A program made the translations under genes and the position numbers. Positions 27,661-36,579 of a DNA stretch of 64,000 bases are shown piece after piece. Each line of letters starts with the position of its first letter. The first letter of the stretch is position 1. The DNA comes from Desulfobacteraceae bacterium (GTDB lineage: Bacteria > Desulfobacterota > Desulfobacteria > Desulfobacterales > Desulfobacteraceae): positions 124,001 through 188,000 of the forward strand of contig JADGFI010000007.1 in NCBI GenBank assembly GCA_016743945.1. Direction: 5' to 3'. Below the pieces are notes generated by a model. The model was not told where the DNA came from. It worked only from the letters and a program-made list of their open reading frames with translations, and did no database searches.

Positions 27661-28032
27661 ATGGAAGAAAAGTCCTTGAAAAGTGTCTATTTTCATTTTC
27701 GTTTTAAATTTCTCGCGGTTACATCCATTGCATTTTTGCTCTATGTCATTCTGTCCGGTTCCGGTGAATTTGATCAATTTTCCGCTAGTATCCAATTCAA
27801 ACTCATCGGCCCTTTTTTTGTCTTTGCAGGTATCTCTTTTTTGATTTTCAGGAGATTCCCCATTAAATGTCCCAGTTGTCATGCCTTGGTCGCGACCAGA
27901 AAAGATTGGGAGTGCGCCTATTGTCAAAAATTTCAAGGAAAGGATCGGTATCTGATCGATAAGTGTCTCCATTGTCGGCAAGTCCAGGCCACTGCAGCCT
28001 GTGAACATTGTAAGGAAGAATTTTTATTGTAG
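27661..28032 (+). CDS. Membrane protein with two zinc-ribbon-like Cys pairs per half
   Basis: A 123-residue protein with two membrane segments (about 16-34 and 44-62) followed by a Cys-rich tail. The tail holds CPSC and CAYC (about 71-89), then CLHC and CEHC (about 104-120). This is two consecutive zinc-ribbon knuckles on the cytoplasmic side. The family is not recognised. GGAG lies eight bases before the ATG. It is monocistronic: the preceding gene ends 162 bases upstream and the next gene converges on it. Confidence 0.75.
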   Translation: MEEKSLKSVYFHFRFKFLAVTSIAFLLYVILSGSGEFDQFSASIQFKLIGPFFVFAGISFLIFRRFPIKCPSCHALVATRKDWECAYCQKFQGKDRYLIDKCLHCRQVQATAACEHCKEEFLL

Positions 28033-28104
28033 GTATCGATTGTAAGGTGATTTTTTTCTGGTTAGGTGTTTTAGCCCTTACCGAGGGATGATTAAAACGA
28101 AAGA

Positions 28105-29604
28105 TTAAACCAGAGAAGGATCTGTTTCTTCTACTGGCAATGAAATTCTCACCGTTGTTCCCTGGTTGAGAGAACTGGTAACTTTTATATCGCCGTTACA
28201 ATTTAGGATTACACTTCTGGCAAAGGTCAGTCCAAGTCCTTTTCCTTCTTTTTTAGTCCCGGTGAAATAGGGTTTGAAAATATGAAACAGGTCGTCATTG
28301 GAAATACCGCAGCCCAGATCACTGATACAAAGGATGATATTTGGATTCAAGTATTGGCACGAGATCGAGACAATTCCGTTGTATTCTATGGCCTGGAAGG
28401 CATTTTTAAGCAAGGCGTTAACCGCTTTTTCCATATGACGTGCTGGAAGGGAGACAATGGGAACTTTTTCAAGATCCAGTTGGATGTCAATTTTTTTATG
28501 GGGAGGGGGCTTATGGCTAACTGCATTTTTTTCCAAAAGAAGGCGAATATCTGTGGGGAGAAAAGGTTCTTCATTGATGGAAACAAACAGTTTGATATCA
28601 GAGACCGCAGTTGAAATCTGTTCGATTCCCTTTGCAGATTCCCTGATGATGGTTGGATAATTTTTAATGAGCGTGTCAAAATCCATGTGGGTCTTATACT
28701 CTTCAATCCTTTGAATGGTTTTGGTGACCTTTTCCTTTGGGTTTTCTCCCTTGTTTGAGGTGATGATGTTTTCAAGAAGCGTGTATTTTTCAAGTAGCAG
28801 GGCCATGGTTTGGCTATAGTGGTCTATCTTTTTGAGGTTGGATTCAATTATGGTAGTTGATGTGTCGACGGTATCAAGGGAAAGGGTGGAGATTTTCGAT
28901 TCAATGGCGACTTTTCTTGTCTTTAGGAGTTCTGATTTTGTCGTTTCCAGGAGAAAAAGAGCTTCTTTTAACCGGTTGGATTTACTTTCGATCATTTTTT
29001 CAAGACTTCTATTGTATTTTGTCAGATTGGATTCTGCCACAATTCGTCTGGCGATTTCCTCATTGAGGCGAATATTTTTTGTTTGAATCTCTCGCTGCTT
29101 TTCTTCAAGTTCCTCAAGATGTTGATAGGATCGCAGAGCCGTTGTGATGGTGGTAAACAACTTCTGGTCTGTCAGTTCGGTTTTTTCCTTATAATCATTG
29201 ATATCATAGTTTAGAATGATATCTTTTTCCGGTGCTTGTCCCGGTTGTCCGGTTCTTAATATGATTCTCAGCTTGGTATTTTTTTCATCTTCCCTGATAA
29301 ATCTGGCCACATCAAGACCTGCATCCTTGGTTTCCATGACCACATCCAGCAAACAGCAGGCAATATCCGGGTTCTTTTTGATCATGATTTTGGCGTCTTC
29401 TCCGGTAAAGGCTGATAAAAATTTAAGACCGGCACCTTTGTACACATAGTCGGACAATACCAGTTTTGTCATCACATGAATTTCATTCTCATCATCTACA
29501 ATGAGCAGTTTGAAATAATTTTTATTCTCAGCGACTGGGGTGTCAGATTCTTTTGCAAAAAGCAGGGTATCATCATTCAAAGTGCGTTCTTGGGATTTTT
29601 CCAT
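28105..29604 (-). CDS. Receiver plus GHKL ATPase protein with degenerate H-box
   Basis: The N-terminal receiver (about 20-150) has the acceptor Asp in LLDVVMET, and the ILRTGQPGQAPE loop is shared with DUF3369-type regulators. A long coiled coil follows, then a dimerisation-like helix and a C-terminal HATPase with an N box (LLKNAFQAI), G1 (SDLGCGIS) and G2 (GKGLGL). Where related kinases have the AHEINNP H-box this protein has TVDTSTT before IIESNL, so the phospho-accepting His seems lost. The frame opens at 29628, but ATG 29604 has GGAGA four bases upstream and is preferred (499 residues). It is the last gene of the acetate/propionate-linked minus-strand cluster. Confidence 0.82.
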   Translation of the reverse strand: MEKSQERTLNDDTLLFAKESDTPVAENKNYFKLLIVDDENEIHVMTKLVLSDYVYKGAGLKFLSAFTGEDAKIMIKKNPDIACCLLDVVMETKDAGLDVARFIREDEKNTKLRIILRTGQPGQAPEKDIILNYDINDYKEKTELTDQKLFTTITTALRSYQHLEELEEKQREIQTKNIRLNEEIARRIVAESNLTKYNRSLEKMIESKSNRLKEALFLLETTKSELLKTRKVAIESKISTLSLDTVDTSTTIIESNLKKIDHYSQTMALLLEKYTLLENIITSNKGENPKEKVTKTIQRIEEYKTHMDFDTLIKNYPTIIRESAKGIEQISTAVSDIKLFVSINEEPFLPTDIRLLLEKNAVSHKPPPHKKIDIQLDLEKVPIVSLPARHMEKAVNALLKNAFQAIEYNGIVSISCQYLNPNIILCISDLGCGISNDDLFHIFKPYFTGTKKEGKGLGLTFARSVILNCNGDIKVTSSLNQGTTVRISLPVEETDPSLV

Positions 29605-29734
29605 GGGATCTCCAAAATAAAAAAACAACTATTTATATGGGATATGATGTCATAACCCTATTTGATTTATGGATAATTGTCAATCTGGAAATCCTAAAAG
29701 CCGAGGCGTATGTCAGGGCAGAGAACAGTGCGAA

Positions 29735-31627
29735 TCAGGCAATTCCTGTAAAATCATAGTGGAGTTTTTGTTGAAGTTTCTCCGTCATTTTGAAGATTTC
29801 CCTGAGCATCTGCTGGTCCAGGTAAGACAGATTTCCAGGATTAATATAATTATCCGGTTTCTTTTCTTCATCCATGATGGTGGTGATCTGTCTGCGGAAT
29901 CTTAAATCCATCAGGTAATTATAGGATTGAACTATGTCATTGTATTCTTTGCTGGTCAGGGCATGTTTGGTGTATAGCCTGAAAAGCCGGGTCAGGGTAT
30001 TGGTTTGGGAAATTTGATTTTTCAGGGCATAGACCCGGGTAAAATCAATGAGAGGAAGCATGGCCTGCTTGATATCAAAGGCATCCTTGTTTTCCCCTTG
30101 GGAATCCACCAAAAATTTTCCAAACCGGCCGATGGGAGGTCTGAAATAGAGGGCATTCTCTGTCAAATGTCGCAGGAACCCCGACCACCCCTGTATGGAT
30201 TTTAAAAGATAGGTTTTAAGATTGTCGGCGAGTGACATTTCTCCAAAGGTTCCCCGGAAATCAAAAAATATGCTGGAATATAACAGATCTTCCGGGTTTC
30301 CGGTTCGGATCCAGCGGGTAAAGTTCTCCTTCCAAACAGCCAGGGGCTGACACCATTTGGGGTTCTGTGCCATGTTATCTCCGTCGCAAAATTGATATCC
30401 TGCCATGTCCAGGCGGGTACAGACAAGTTGGGACAGATGGTCAAAATATGTTTTTGCTGATTTCGCCGCTTTTGGGTCGTCAAGGTCTTCAAATATAATG
30501 GCGTTGTCCTGGTCGGAAATTAAAGTTTGTTCCTCCCGGCCTTCTGAGCCCATGGTCAAAAAAACAAACTTACAGGGCGGGGCACCTGTTTCTGCAAGAG
30601 AAAAGGCCATGATTTTTTCGATGATGGCATCGGAAAAAGTGGTGATCAGCCGGGTAATATATTCTGCATTGGCACCGTTCCGGATGGGGTCCAACAGCAT
30701 AATTTCAAGTTTTGAATGGATATTTTCAAGGTCAGCCATTGTCTGGGCCGCTTTAATGGATTTTATTAACAGAAAAGTGGACTGTGTCTGGGCGGATATC
30801 AGGTCTTTTTCCGTTAAAATTCCGGATATCTCGCCGGATTTTCCGTATACGGCTAAATGGCGTTTGTCCTTTTGAATCATGGTTAAAAAAGCTTCAAATA
30901 CCTGGCTGTCCGAGGAAATAGACATAAGGGGGGCGGATATGATCTCGGAGACGGGCGTTAAAGGGGAAATATTCTTGGCCAGCACCTTTGTGCGCAGATC
31001 TGCATCGGTCACAATACCCTGGATCTTTTGGGTATCGGATTTAACCAGAATGGCACTGGCATTGTGTTTACTCATTTTCAAGGCGGCTTCATGAATGGAG
31101 GTAAGATGGGTACAGGTGGCAATATTGGGTCTGAAAATAGCAGAAATAGGTTGATTGAAAAATGGCAGGTTCAAGGAGGTGTCCAGAACCTGTCTGGCAA
31201 TAATCTGGGCAAAGGTTGGGTTGAGCATGCATCTGCCAAATTCATTGGTAAAATATTCCAGGAATCCCTTGTTTTTTTTGCACAATGTTAAGAAAAGAGT
31301 GGCATCAATGGTCAAAAAAACCGTTTTTTCAAGGGTTCTTAGGGTGTGGATAGCCATTGTATCGTTAAATAAAATTGAAAGACCGCCAAAGCAATCCCCT
31401 GGCATGAGCGTCCCGTTTAATGGGTGGGTGTTGTCTCGTTCAAAATAATAGGCAACCGATCCCTTTGAAAGAACGAATAATTTTTCAATCCGGGAGATTT
31501 CCTGGACAAAAAGAAGGGTATCTTTATCGTATTTTTCGTAGGAAAAGGCGTTGTAAAGCGCTTGTTCCTCTGATTTGCTTAAGGTTGAAAACGCGAATAC
31601 AGTTTTTTTTTTGTTTCCCAAAGACAC
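29735..31627 (-). CDS. cNMP-binding/CBS/DUF294 nucleotidyltransferase
   Basis: A 630-residue signal-transduction protein. A cyclic-nucleotide-binding domain (about 8-130) comes first, then a CBS pair (about 165-285), a DUF294 nucleotidyltransferase domain with the GlnD-like signature MGSEGREEQTLISDQDNA (about 355-372), and a DUF294 C-terminal helical domain. The catalytic GS and paired Asp residues are present. It starts with GTG at 31627 behind AAGGAG, directly after the LemA-like gene. In other bacteria this family occurs beside acetate symporters, acs and a DnaQ-type exonuclease, and the same company is seen here. The modified target is unknown. Confidence 0.9.
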   Translation of the reverse strand: MSLGNKKKTVFAFSTLSKSEEQALYNAFSYEKYDKDTLLFVQEISRIEKLFVLSKGSVAYYFERDNTHPLNGTLMPGDCFGGLSILFNDTMAIHTLRTLEKTVFLTIDATLFLTLCKKNKGFLEYFTNEFGRCMLNPTFAQIIARQVLDTSLNLPFFNQPISAIFRPNIATCTHLTSIHEAALKMSKHNASAILVKSDTQKIQGIVTDADLRTKVLAKNISPLTPVSEIISAPLMSISSDSQVFEAFLTMIQKDKRHLAVYGKSGEISGILTEKDLISAQTQSTFLLIKSIKAAQTMADLENIHSKLEIMLLDPIRNGANAEYITRLITTFSDAIIEKIMAFSLAETGAPPCKFVFLTMGSEGREEQTLISDQDNAIIFEDLDDPKAAKSAKTYFDHLSQLVCTRLDMAGYQFCDGDNMAQNPKWCQPLAVWKENFTRWIRTGNPEDLLYSSIFFDFRGTFGEMSLADNLKTYLLKSIQGWSGFLRHLTENALYFRPPIGRFGKFLVDSQGENKDAFDIKQAMLPLIDFTRVYALKNQISQTNTLTRLFRLYTKHALTSKEYNDIVQSYNYLMDLRFRRQITTIMDEEKKPDNYINPGNLSYLDQQMLREIFKMTEKLQQKLHYDFTGIA

Positions 31628-31632
31628 CTGTA

Positions 31633-32280
31633 TCAGCTCCTTAGGTTGTCCGGTTTAAACAGATCTATATTGATTTCATAAATATGGGTTTCTTCAAGTT
31701 TGAAAAGCTTTGCAATAAGAAACCCGGGGAATATAGATTTTCGGGTGTTAAAATATTTGGCTTCTTTATTATATTGATGGCTATGGTAAAAAACCGTAAT
31801 TTCAAGATCATTAAATTTTTTTTCCAGATCAATCAAGGCCTGGGATGGGGTTAGTTTAGCGTCTTTTTTGAGCCCAATGATAAGACCAATAATTTCTTGA
31901 CTCAGATGGATCTGGGATCCTTCAAAGGCCAGTATCACTTCTTTTTTCACGGGGGGTTTAACTGAATTGATTTGGGTCAATATGGTTTTGGTCTTAAAGG
32001 CAGCCTGCTCTAGCTGATCAAGTTTTTTTTGATCCAGGTTGGTTTGATTTGAATTGTTTGGGTTAATACGGTTAAAAGAGTCTGTTTTACGGACCATGGC
32101 CATCAGGTCCGGGAGAAGGTCCAATTGTTTTTGGCATTCGATGGTTACCAAAATTCTGGCATCTCTGGCCCTGTTTTGCGCCCGGTACAGACTGCTGTAT
32201 CCACCAAAGACAACACTGAAAAGGATAATACCAAAAAATACAGCACTGAAGATAGAAAGTGAAAGCAATGGTCTTTTCAT
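31633..32280 (-). CDS. LemA-like membrane-anchored protein
   Basis: A 215-residue protein with one N-terminal membrane helix (about 7-26). The following GYSSLYRAQNRARDARILV...CQKQLDLLPDLMAMVRK matches the LemA pattern of an amphipathic helix ending in an R/Q-x-DLLPxL segment. Near the C-terminus YNKEAKYFNTRKSIFPGFL matches the LemA YN...YN...FP block. Divergence elsewhere is strong, so this is a family-level call. GGGAGA precedes the ATG. It lies between the sensor/exonuclease gene and the DUF294 gene, three bases from the latter, so it is probably part of the same regulatory unit. Confidence 0.7.
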   Translation of the reverse strand: MKRPLLSLSIFSAVFFGIILFSVVFGGYSSLYRAQNRARDARILVTIECQKQLDLLPDLMAMVRKTDSFNRINPNNSNQTNLDQKKLDQLEQAAFKTKTILTQINSVKPPVKKEVILAFEGSQIHLSQEIIGLIIGLKKDAKLTPSQALIDLEKKFNDLEITVFYHSHQYNKEAKYFNTRKSIFPGFLIAKLFKLEETHIYEINIDLFKPDNLRS

Positions 32281-32362
32281 GGTGAGATTCTCCCGTTTAA
32301 GATTATAGTTTGAAGCCTATCATTTACAAATCCGATTGAGCAACTCTTTTCCCCATACAATT

Positions 32363-32393
32363 ATTGGAGGGTCCAATTATACGACGGTCCAAT
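32363..32393 (-). promoter_or_regulatory. Three TCCAAT half-sites upstream of the LemA-like gene
   Basis: ATTGGA-GGG-TCCAAT (32363-32377) forms an inverted repeat, and a further GGTCCAAT (32386-32393) repeats the unit 16 bases from the first GGTCCAAT. A TATAAT lies between them on the minus strand. The arrangement suggests a protein-binding site at a promoter for 32280-29735, but no good -35 box was found. Confidence 0.3.
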
Positions 32394-32404
32394 GTTATGA
32401 TGGG

Positions 32405-34456
32405 TTAATATTTTAATCTGGCATAATAGGTTTTTTTTGATGCCGTCAAAGCATCTTTCAAGGTCAATATGCCGTTGCTGTTTAAAATAGGAATCAGTCG
32501 TTTAAATATTTGCGCTGTTGTGATGGCATCCCCAAGAGCTGTATGTCTTCCAATAATATTAACGCCCAAGCGTTTGGCGATATTTTCAATATCATGCTGT
32601 TCATGGACGGGATGGAGTACGGCTGAGAGTAAAAGGGTGTCCAGGGTAGGGGTGTTAAACCGGATGCCCGTTGACTTTTCTTTCACCTTGAGCATCTTCA
32701 TGTCAAAGGCGATGTTATGCCCGAGAAGAACCGTATCGGCGGTGAATTGCCTGAATCGCGGCAGCACACGTTCAATGGGTTCTTTTTCCATGACCATCTC
32801 ATAATTAATACCGTGGATTCGATAGGACGCCATGGGGATATTGCGGTTGGGATTAACCAGTTCTTCAAAAAAATCCTGGTACACAATTCGGTTGTTCACA
32901 ATTCTGACCGCACCGATGGAAACAATTTCATCCCCCCCGTCGGGATTTAAACCCGTGGTTTCCGTATCAAACACCGTATAACTTATCTCTTTTAAGGCAG
33001 TATCCAGGAGATTTTTTGACGGGTTGTCCACATTGAACAAATCAAAATCATAGAATTCGGGTCGGCTTCCTGCCATAACCGGGGCTCTTTGTTGAATGGA
33101 AATCAAGGATTTTTTTCCCGCTTTTGTAAAGATATTGACGCCGGAACAGGTGTCCTTGATTGAAGAAAGAAATTCAATCCGAGCATTATTGAATTTAAGG
33201 ACATAGGCAAATCCGGGAAGGGCATTTATTCGCTGGTGCATGAGATTTTCAATATCAACCAGCTGACAGATAGTTTCATCCCAGGAAATCGCAAAACCAA
33301 TGGCGTTGGCCGGGTGTGAAATAACCAGATTAAATTCCGACTGTGCTAAGATCCGTGATAAATTTTTAAATAAAAAAATAAAGGCACGGGTCAAAGAATA
33401 CGCATCTGCAAGAATCCGTGTATTCCAATGATCATTGAATATATTGATTCTGATATCGCATTCATGACCGGTTTTTTTCTGAAGGGTTCGCAAAAAATTT
33501 TTGAGGTTAAGGGTTGTCAAGGGAAGTCTTGACAAAGAAAGATCACGGATAATGGTGGAAACCTGATTGTATCTTTTTTCCACTCTGTCAAAATTTATCC
33601 CTGATAATTCGGTTTCCAGGGTTGTCTGGAATGTTGCCAACTGGGTGTCGATGGTTTCATATTTTTGAATATCCGGGGAAATATCCTGAATTGCGAGGAT
33701 AAAACCGGTCATGGCCGTATCTTTGTCCAGAATGGGAATGGCTTCAACGCTGATAAGGTCTCCAGTATAAATGGGGGTGATAAAAAAAGAACCCACGCTT
33801 GTTTTCTGGTTGCTGAGCTGTTCTGAAATTTCACCAATGGCATGGGCAATCAGGTTTTTATCAAGGAGGTGGAAAATAGATCTGCCAAGTCCGATGAAAT
33901 TTTCTGCTCCATGGGCGGTTGTCCTGGGGGTGAATAATTTTTTGGCAAGGGAATTAAAGAGCAGGATCCGTCCGCTTTTGTTGCAGATAATAACCCCATG
34001 GGGCAGTTCGGACATGATTGCCGCCAGAAGGTTTCTTTCTTTTTCCGTCTCTTTTCTGGCGGCAAGGATCTGTTCGGTGATGGTTTTATTCAAGTTTTCA
34101 AACAAGTCGGCAAAATCATTGATTACCCGGGAAAGGGTGGTGATATCTTTGCTGCCTTTGATGTTGATGCGGTGGGACGGATTGGACGCGTATATGACAC
34201 CAGCTTCCGCCGACATTCTTTTCAAGGGCCGGATATAGGTGTTGTAGGTAATATCAAAAATCACCCAGAAAGACCCAATAATCAGAAAGGCCAGCCATAA
34301 AAGCGGGTATATGTTTTCCTGGCCGATGGTTAGGAGCAGACCTTCCTGGCCAGGGCTCAATCGAAACCAGATAAAGGTCAGAAGACTTGCACCCATTAAA
34401 AAAATACCCAGGGCACTTGTGAACACGAATTTCCAGAATCTATTGGTTTGGGTCAT
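32405..34456 (-). CDS. Membrane PAS sensor fused to DnaQ-type 3'-5' exonuclease
   Basis: A fusion of about 683 residues. The N-terminus has two membrane helices (about 12-32 and 50-70), HAMP-like and PAS regions (about 72-260) and a helical plus ATPase-like part (260-480) in which no H-box His and no G1 box can be found. The last 180 residues form a DEDDh exonuclease: FDTETTG, HNIAFDMK and GRHTALGDAITT supply all acidic residues and the His. The first TTG codon (34462) and ATG 34456 lack a ribosome binding site and sit eight bases after a strong hairpin. Related proteins accompany DUF294 proteins and acetate symporters in other bacteria. The substrate of the exonuclease is unknown. Confidence 0.88.
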   Translation of the reverse strand: MTQTNRFWKFVFTSALGIFLMGASLLTFIWFRLSPGQEGLLLTIGQENIYPLLWLAFLIIGSFWVIFDITYNTYIRPLKRMSAEAGVIYASNPSHRINIKGSKDITTLSRVINDFADLFENLNKTITEQILAARKETEKERNLLAAIMSELPHGVIICNKSGRILLFNSLAKKLFTPRTTAHGAENFIGLGRSIFHLLDKNLIAHAIGEISEQLSNQKTSVGSFFITPIYTGDLISVEAIPILDKDTAMTGFILAIQDISPDIQKYETIDTQLATFQTTLETELSGINFDRVEKRYNQVSTIIRDLSLSRLPLTTLNLKNFLRTLQKKTGHECDIRINIFNDHWNTRILADAYSLTRAFIFLFKNLSRILAQSEFNLVISHPANAIGFAISWDETICQLVDIENLMHQRINALPGFAYVLKFNNARIEFLSSIKDTCSGVNIFTKAGKKSLISIQQRAPVMAGSRPEFYDFDLFNVDNPSKNLLDTALKEISYTVFDTETTGLNPDGGDEIVSIGAVRIVNNRIVYQDFFEELVNPNRNIPMASYRIHGINYEMVMEKEPIERVLPRFRQFTADTVLLGHNIAFDMKMLKVKEKSTGIRFNTPTLDTLLLSAVLHPVHEQHDIENIAKRLGVNIIGRHTALGDAITTAQIFKRLIPILNSNGILTLKDALTASKKTYYARLKY

Positions 34457-34470
34457 GGGCAAAAATCAAA

Positions 34471-34510
34471 GAAGAATTCTGAACCCAAAAAAGAGGGTTC
34501 AGAATTCTTC
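34471..34510 (-). terminator. Perfect 16-bp hairpin terminator
   Basis: GAAGAATTCTGAACCC (34471-34486) and its exact reverse complement (34495-34510) enclose an 8-base loop. On the minus strand a T-rich tract follows (TTTGATTTTTG). It ends the Acs-PrpE-symporter-peptide transcript, eight bases before the first codon of the sensor/exonuclease, so it may also set read-through into that gene. Confidence 0.8.
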
Positions 34511-34540
34511 CCTATTAAAGGTTAGTTGTTTTGGGGATGA

Positions 34541-34627
34541 TTATCCCCACCATCCCCAGCCAAAACTGGCAGTAAAAAGAATGCAAAATGCAATGGTTAC
34601 GATGAGATATTTATCTTCTAGGGCCAT
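34541..34627 (-). CDS. 28-residue single-helix membrane peptide
   Basis: This small frame starts at ATG 34627 behind GGAGG, seven bases upstream. The product has a short acidic head (MALEDK), one hydrophobic helix (about 7-21) and an aromatic tail (FGWGWWG). It lies 38 bases after the symporter stop and just before the terminator, so it is the last gene of that operon. Small hydrophobic partner proteins are known for some sodium-coupled transporters (for example MetS of MetPS), and this could be such a subunit; that is inference. I know no named family. Confidence 0.7.
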   Translation of the reverse strand: MALEDKYLIVTIAFCILFTASFGWGWWG

Positions 34628-34665
34628 TATTTATCCTCCATAAAAGGGTTGCAAAAAAAATAGGG

Positions 34666-36450
34666 TTATGCATCTGCTTCCTTGGTGACATCCATGAGCT
34701 CAAGATCGGCACGTCTGATCTGTTCTTCAGAGGTGGTGGACATTTCCGCTTTAAAGCAAAGGGCCCACATCATCACAATACCCACGATCCACCAGACAAT
34801 CTGCCATGCCCAGATGGCAGGGAATCCGCAGAAGGTAAAGGCGGAGTTGCCAAGTAAAACGCCAGGTCCCAGGGCAAAGAAATACCAGATGGGAACAATG
34901 ATTTTCATCCGGGAACGCCAGGCTTTACCTTTTTCAGAAGGTCCGTCAATGCTGTTGAGCCAGTCTCTGACCTCTTTTTGCCGGTCAATGGTTTCCTGGG
35001 AATCTTTGATACCCAACCCTCTGCAGCCATAGGCCACAACAAATCCTGCAAAAATACCCCAGAAGGCGGTATGCATGGAAAGCGGGTATTTCCAGACAAA
35101 ATAGGTGAGCATATTAACAACAATACCTGCCAGAAGACCCAGGGCGGCACCGGTACTGGGAAATTTGAATCCCCAGTGAACACCAACGAGCATCAGGTAC
35201 ATAATGGTGCCGAAGGTGGTGGCAAATCCGCCGATCATAACAATGGCATCCGATGAGGTCAGGCTGACCACAACCGCAGCGCATGTCAGCAAAGTGGCCA
35301 TAACCCGGTTGGTCCAGATCTGTTCTGAATGGGACCCACCCTGTTTTCTGACATACCGCCACCAGACATCTCGCTGGATGATGGTACCGCCGGTTCCGAT
35401 ATAGGGAGCCGAAGTTGAGTGGATGGCGGCAATGGCGCCGAGAAACACAAGACCCAAGACAGGGCCAGGCAAAAATTTCATCATCAGTTTGGGTACCACA
35501 TCGCCGTTGTTGGCAATGATCATATCACCGGACATTTCGAGTATCTTTGCCCCCATTCCCTGAAAAGCGGAAAAGAAAAACAAGCAAAGACCCACAACAA
35601 ATGTGGACATAAATACCTGTTGCCAGGCCAGGGGTTTGGGAGATTTGATCCCAAAGTTCCACAGAATAAAAGCAGGAGAGGACTGAATACCCATGAGGGC
35701 AAACATATAGGTGAGAATCATCACCGCCGTCCATCCGCCGCCGATGCCAAAATGGATCAGCCCGGGTACCTGGCTCAATTTGGGATCAAGGGTTTTCAAG
35801 GAGGCAGACATGCCGGACCATCCGCCGATGATGGGAGATTTGATAACATAGAGCCCCAATAGGAAGATACCGCCGACCAGGAGCACAAATTGGAGAACGC
35901 CCACCCAGGTACTGGCCTTCAAGCCGCCTGTGACCACATAAAACCATACAATAAAGGCCATGAAGATAAGACCGATGGTCGGGGGGACACCGGCCACCCA
36001 GTAAAAAAGTTTTGATGCGGCAATCAGCTGGATGCCTGAATAAAATATGGAGTATAACAGGGCTGCCAGAACAGTGAGCCAGCGGACCAGCTCATTGTTG
36101 TAGTAATAGGCAAACATATCACCGGGGGTGATAAACCCGTAGCGTTTGCCCATGAGCCAGTTTCTTTTGGCAAAAAAGGCGCCGGTAATGGGAATGGTCA
36201 ATACGTAGAAGGAGGCAAAGGCATAGACCAAACCAACCTTCCAGATCAATCCCGGATGCCCGACAAATGTCCAGCCGGAAAAAGAGGCGGCCGTGGCAGC
36301 CATCAAAAATGCGATAAAGGGAATGGAACGACCTGCAATCCCGTAGCCTGATGCGGTTTTTTCAGAAAAGAAACCTTTTAATCCCCACCAGAAACAATAA
36401 ACTATGTATATTATTAATAATCCCCACACCCACATTACTTTTGATTCCAT
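34666..36450 (-). CDS. Sodium:solute symporter (SSS family), acetate-type
   Basis: A 594-residue inner-membrane transporter with 12-13 predicted helices of the SSS fold (YGIAGRSIPFIAFLMAATAASFSGWTFVGHPG near the N-terminus). SSS members couple sodium entry to uptake of acetate, proline, pantothenate and similar solutes. Position directly after acs and prpE genes points to acetate or propionate, but the sequence itself does not prove the substrate. A strong AGGAGG precedes ATG 36450. No DUF485/DUF4212 small subunit is found; a 28-residue peptide follows instead. The C-terminal tail is charged and cytoplasmic. Confidence 0.88.
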   Translation of the reverse strand: MESKVMWVWGLLIIYIVYCFWWGLKGFFSEKTASGYGIAGRSIPFIAFLMAATAASFSGWTFVGHPGLIWKVGLVYAFASFYVLTIPITGAFFAKRNWLMGKRYGFITPGDMFAYYYNNELVRWLTVLAALLYSIFYSGIQLIAASKLFYWVAGVPPTIGLIFMAFIVWFYVVTGGLKASTWVGVLQFVLLVGGIFLLGLYVIKSPIIGGWSGMSASLKTLDPKLSQVPGLIHFGIGGGWTAVMILTYMFALMGIQSSPAFILWNFGIKSPKPLAWQQVFMSTFVVGLCLFFFSAFQGMGAKILEMSGDMIIANNGDVVPKLMMKFLPGPVLGLVFLGAIAAIHSTSAPYIGTGGTIIQRDVWWRYVRKQGGSHSEQIWTNRVMATLLTCAAVVVSLTSSDAIVMIGGFATTFGTIMYLMLVGVHWGFKFPSTGAALGLLAGIVVNMLTYFVWKYPLSMHTAFWGIFAGFVVAYGCRGLGIKDSQETIDRQKEVRDWLNSIDGPSEKGKAWRSRMKIIVPIWYFFALGPGVLLGNSAFTFCGFPAIWAWQIVWWIVGIVMMWALCFKAEMSTTSEEQIRRADLELMDVTKEADA

Positions 36451-36538
36451 AAAAATTTCCTCCTAAATCATCTTTTATTGAGTTGATCGGATTTTCCTGT
36501 AATTATATCATCGTAACAGGGACAATCAGGGCATACCA

Positions 36539-36552
36539 CACCACCTCCTTTA
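36539..36552 (-). promoter_or_regulatory. Perfect Shine-Dalgarno-like 14-mer upstream of symporter
   Basis: On the minus strand this reads TAAAGGAGGTGGTG, a full complement to the 16S rRNA tail. It lies 88 bases before the symporter start and is followed by ATG CCC TGA. The identical 14-mer occurs 74 bases before acs (40620-40633). It may be a minimal upstream reading frame or a ribosome standby site. Confidence 0.35.
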
Positions 36553-36579
36553 AATTGATATAGTTTTATATGAACAATC

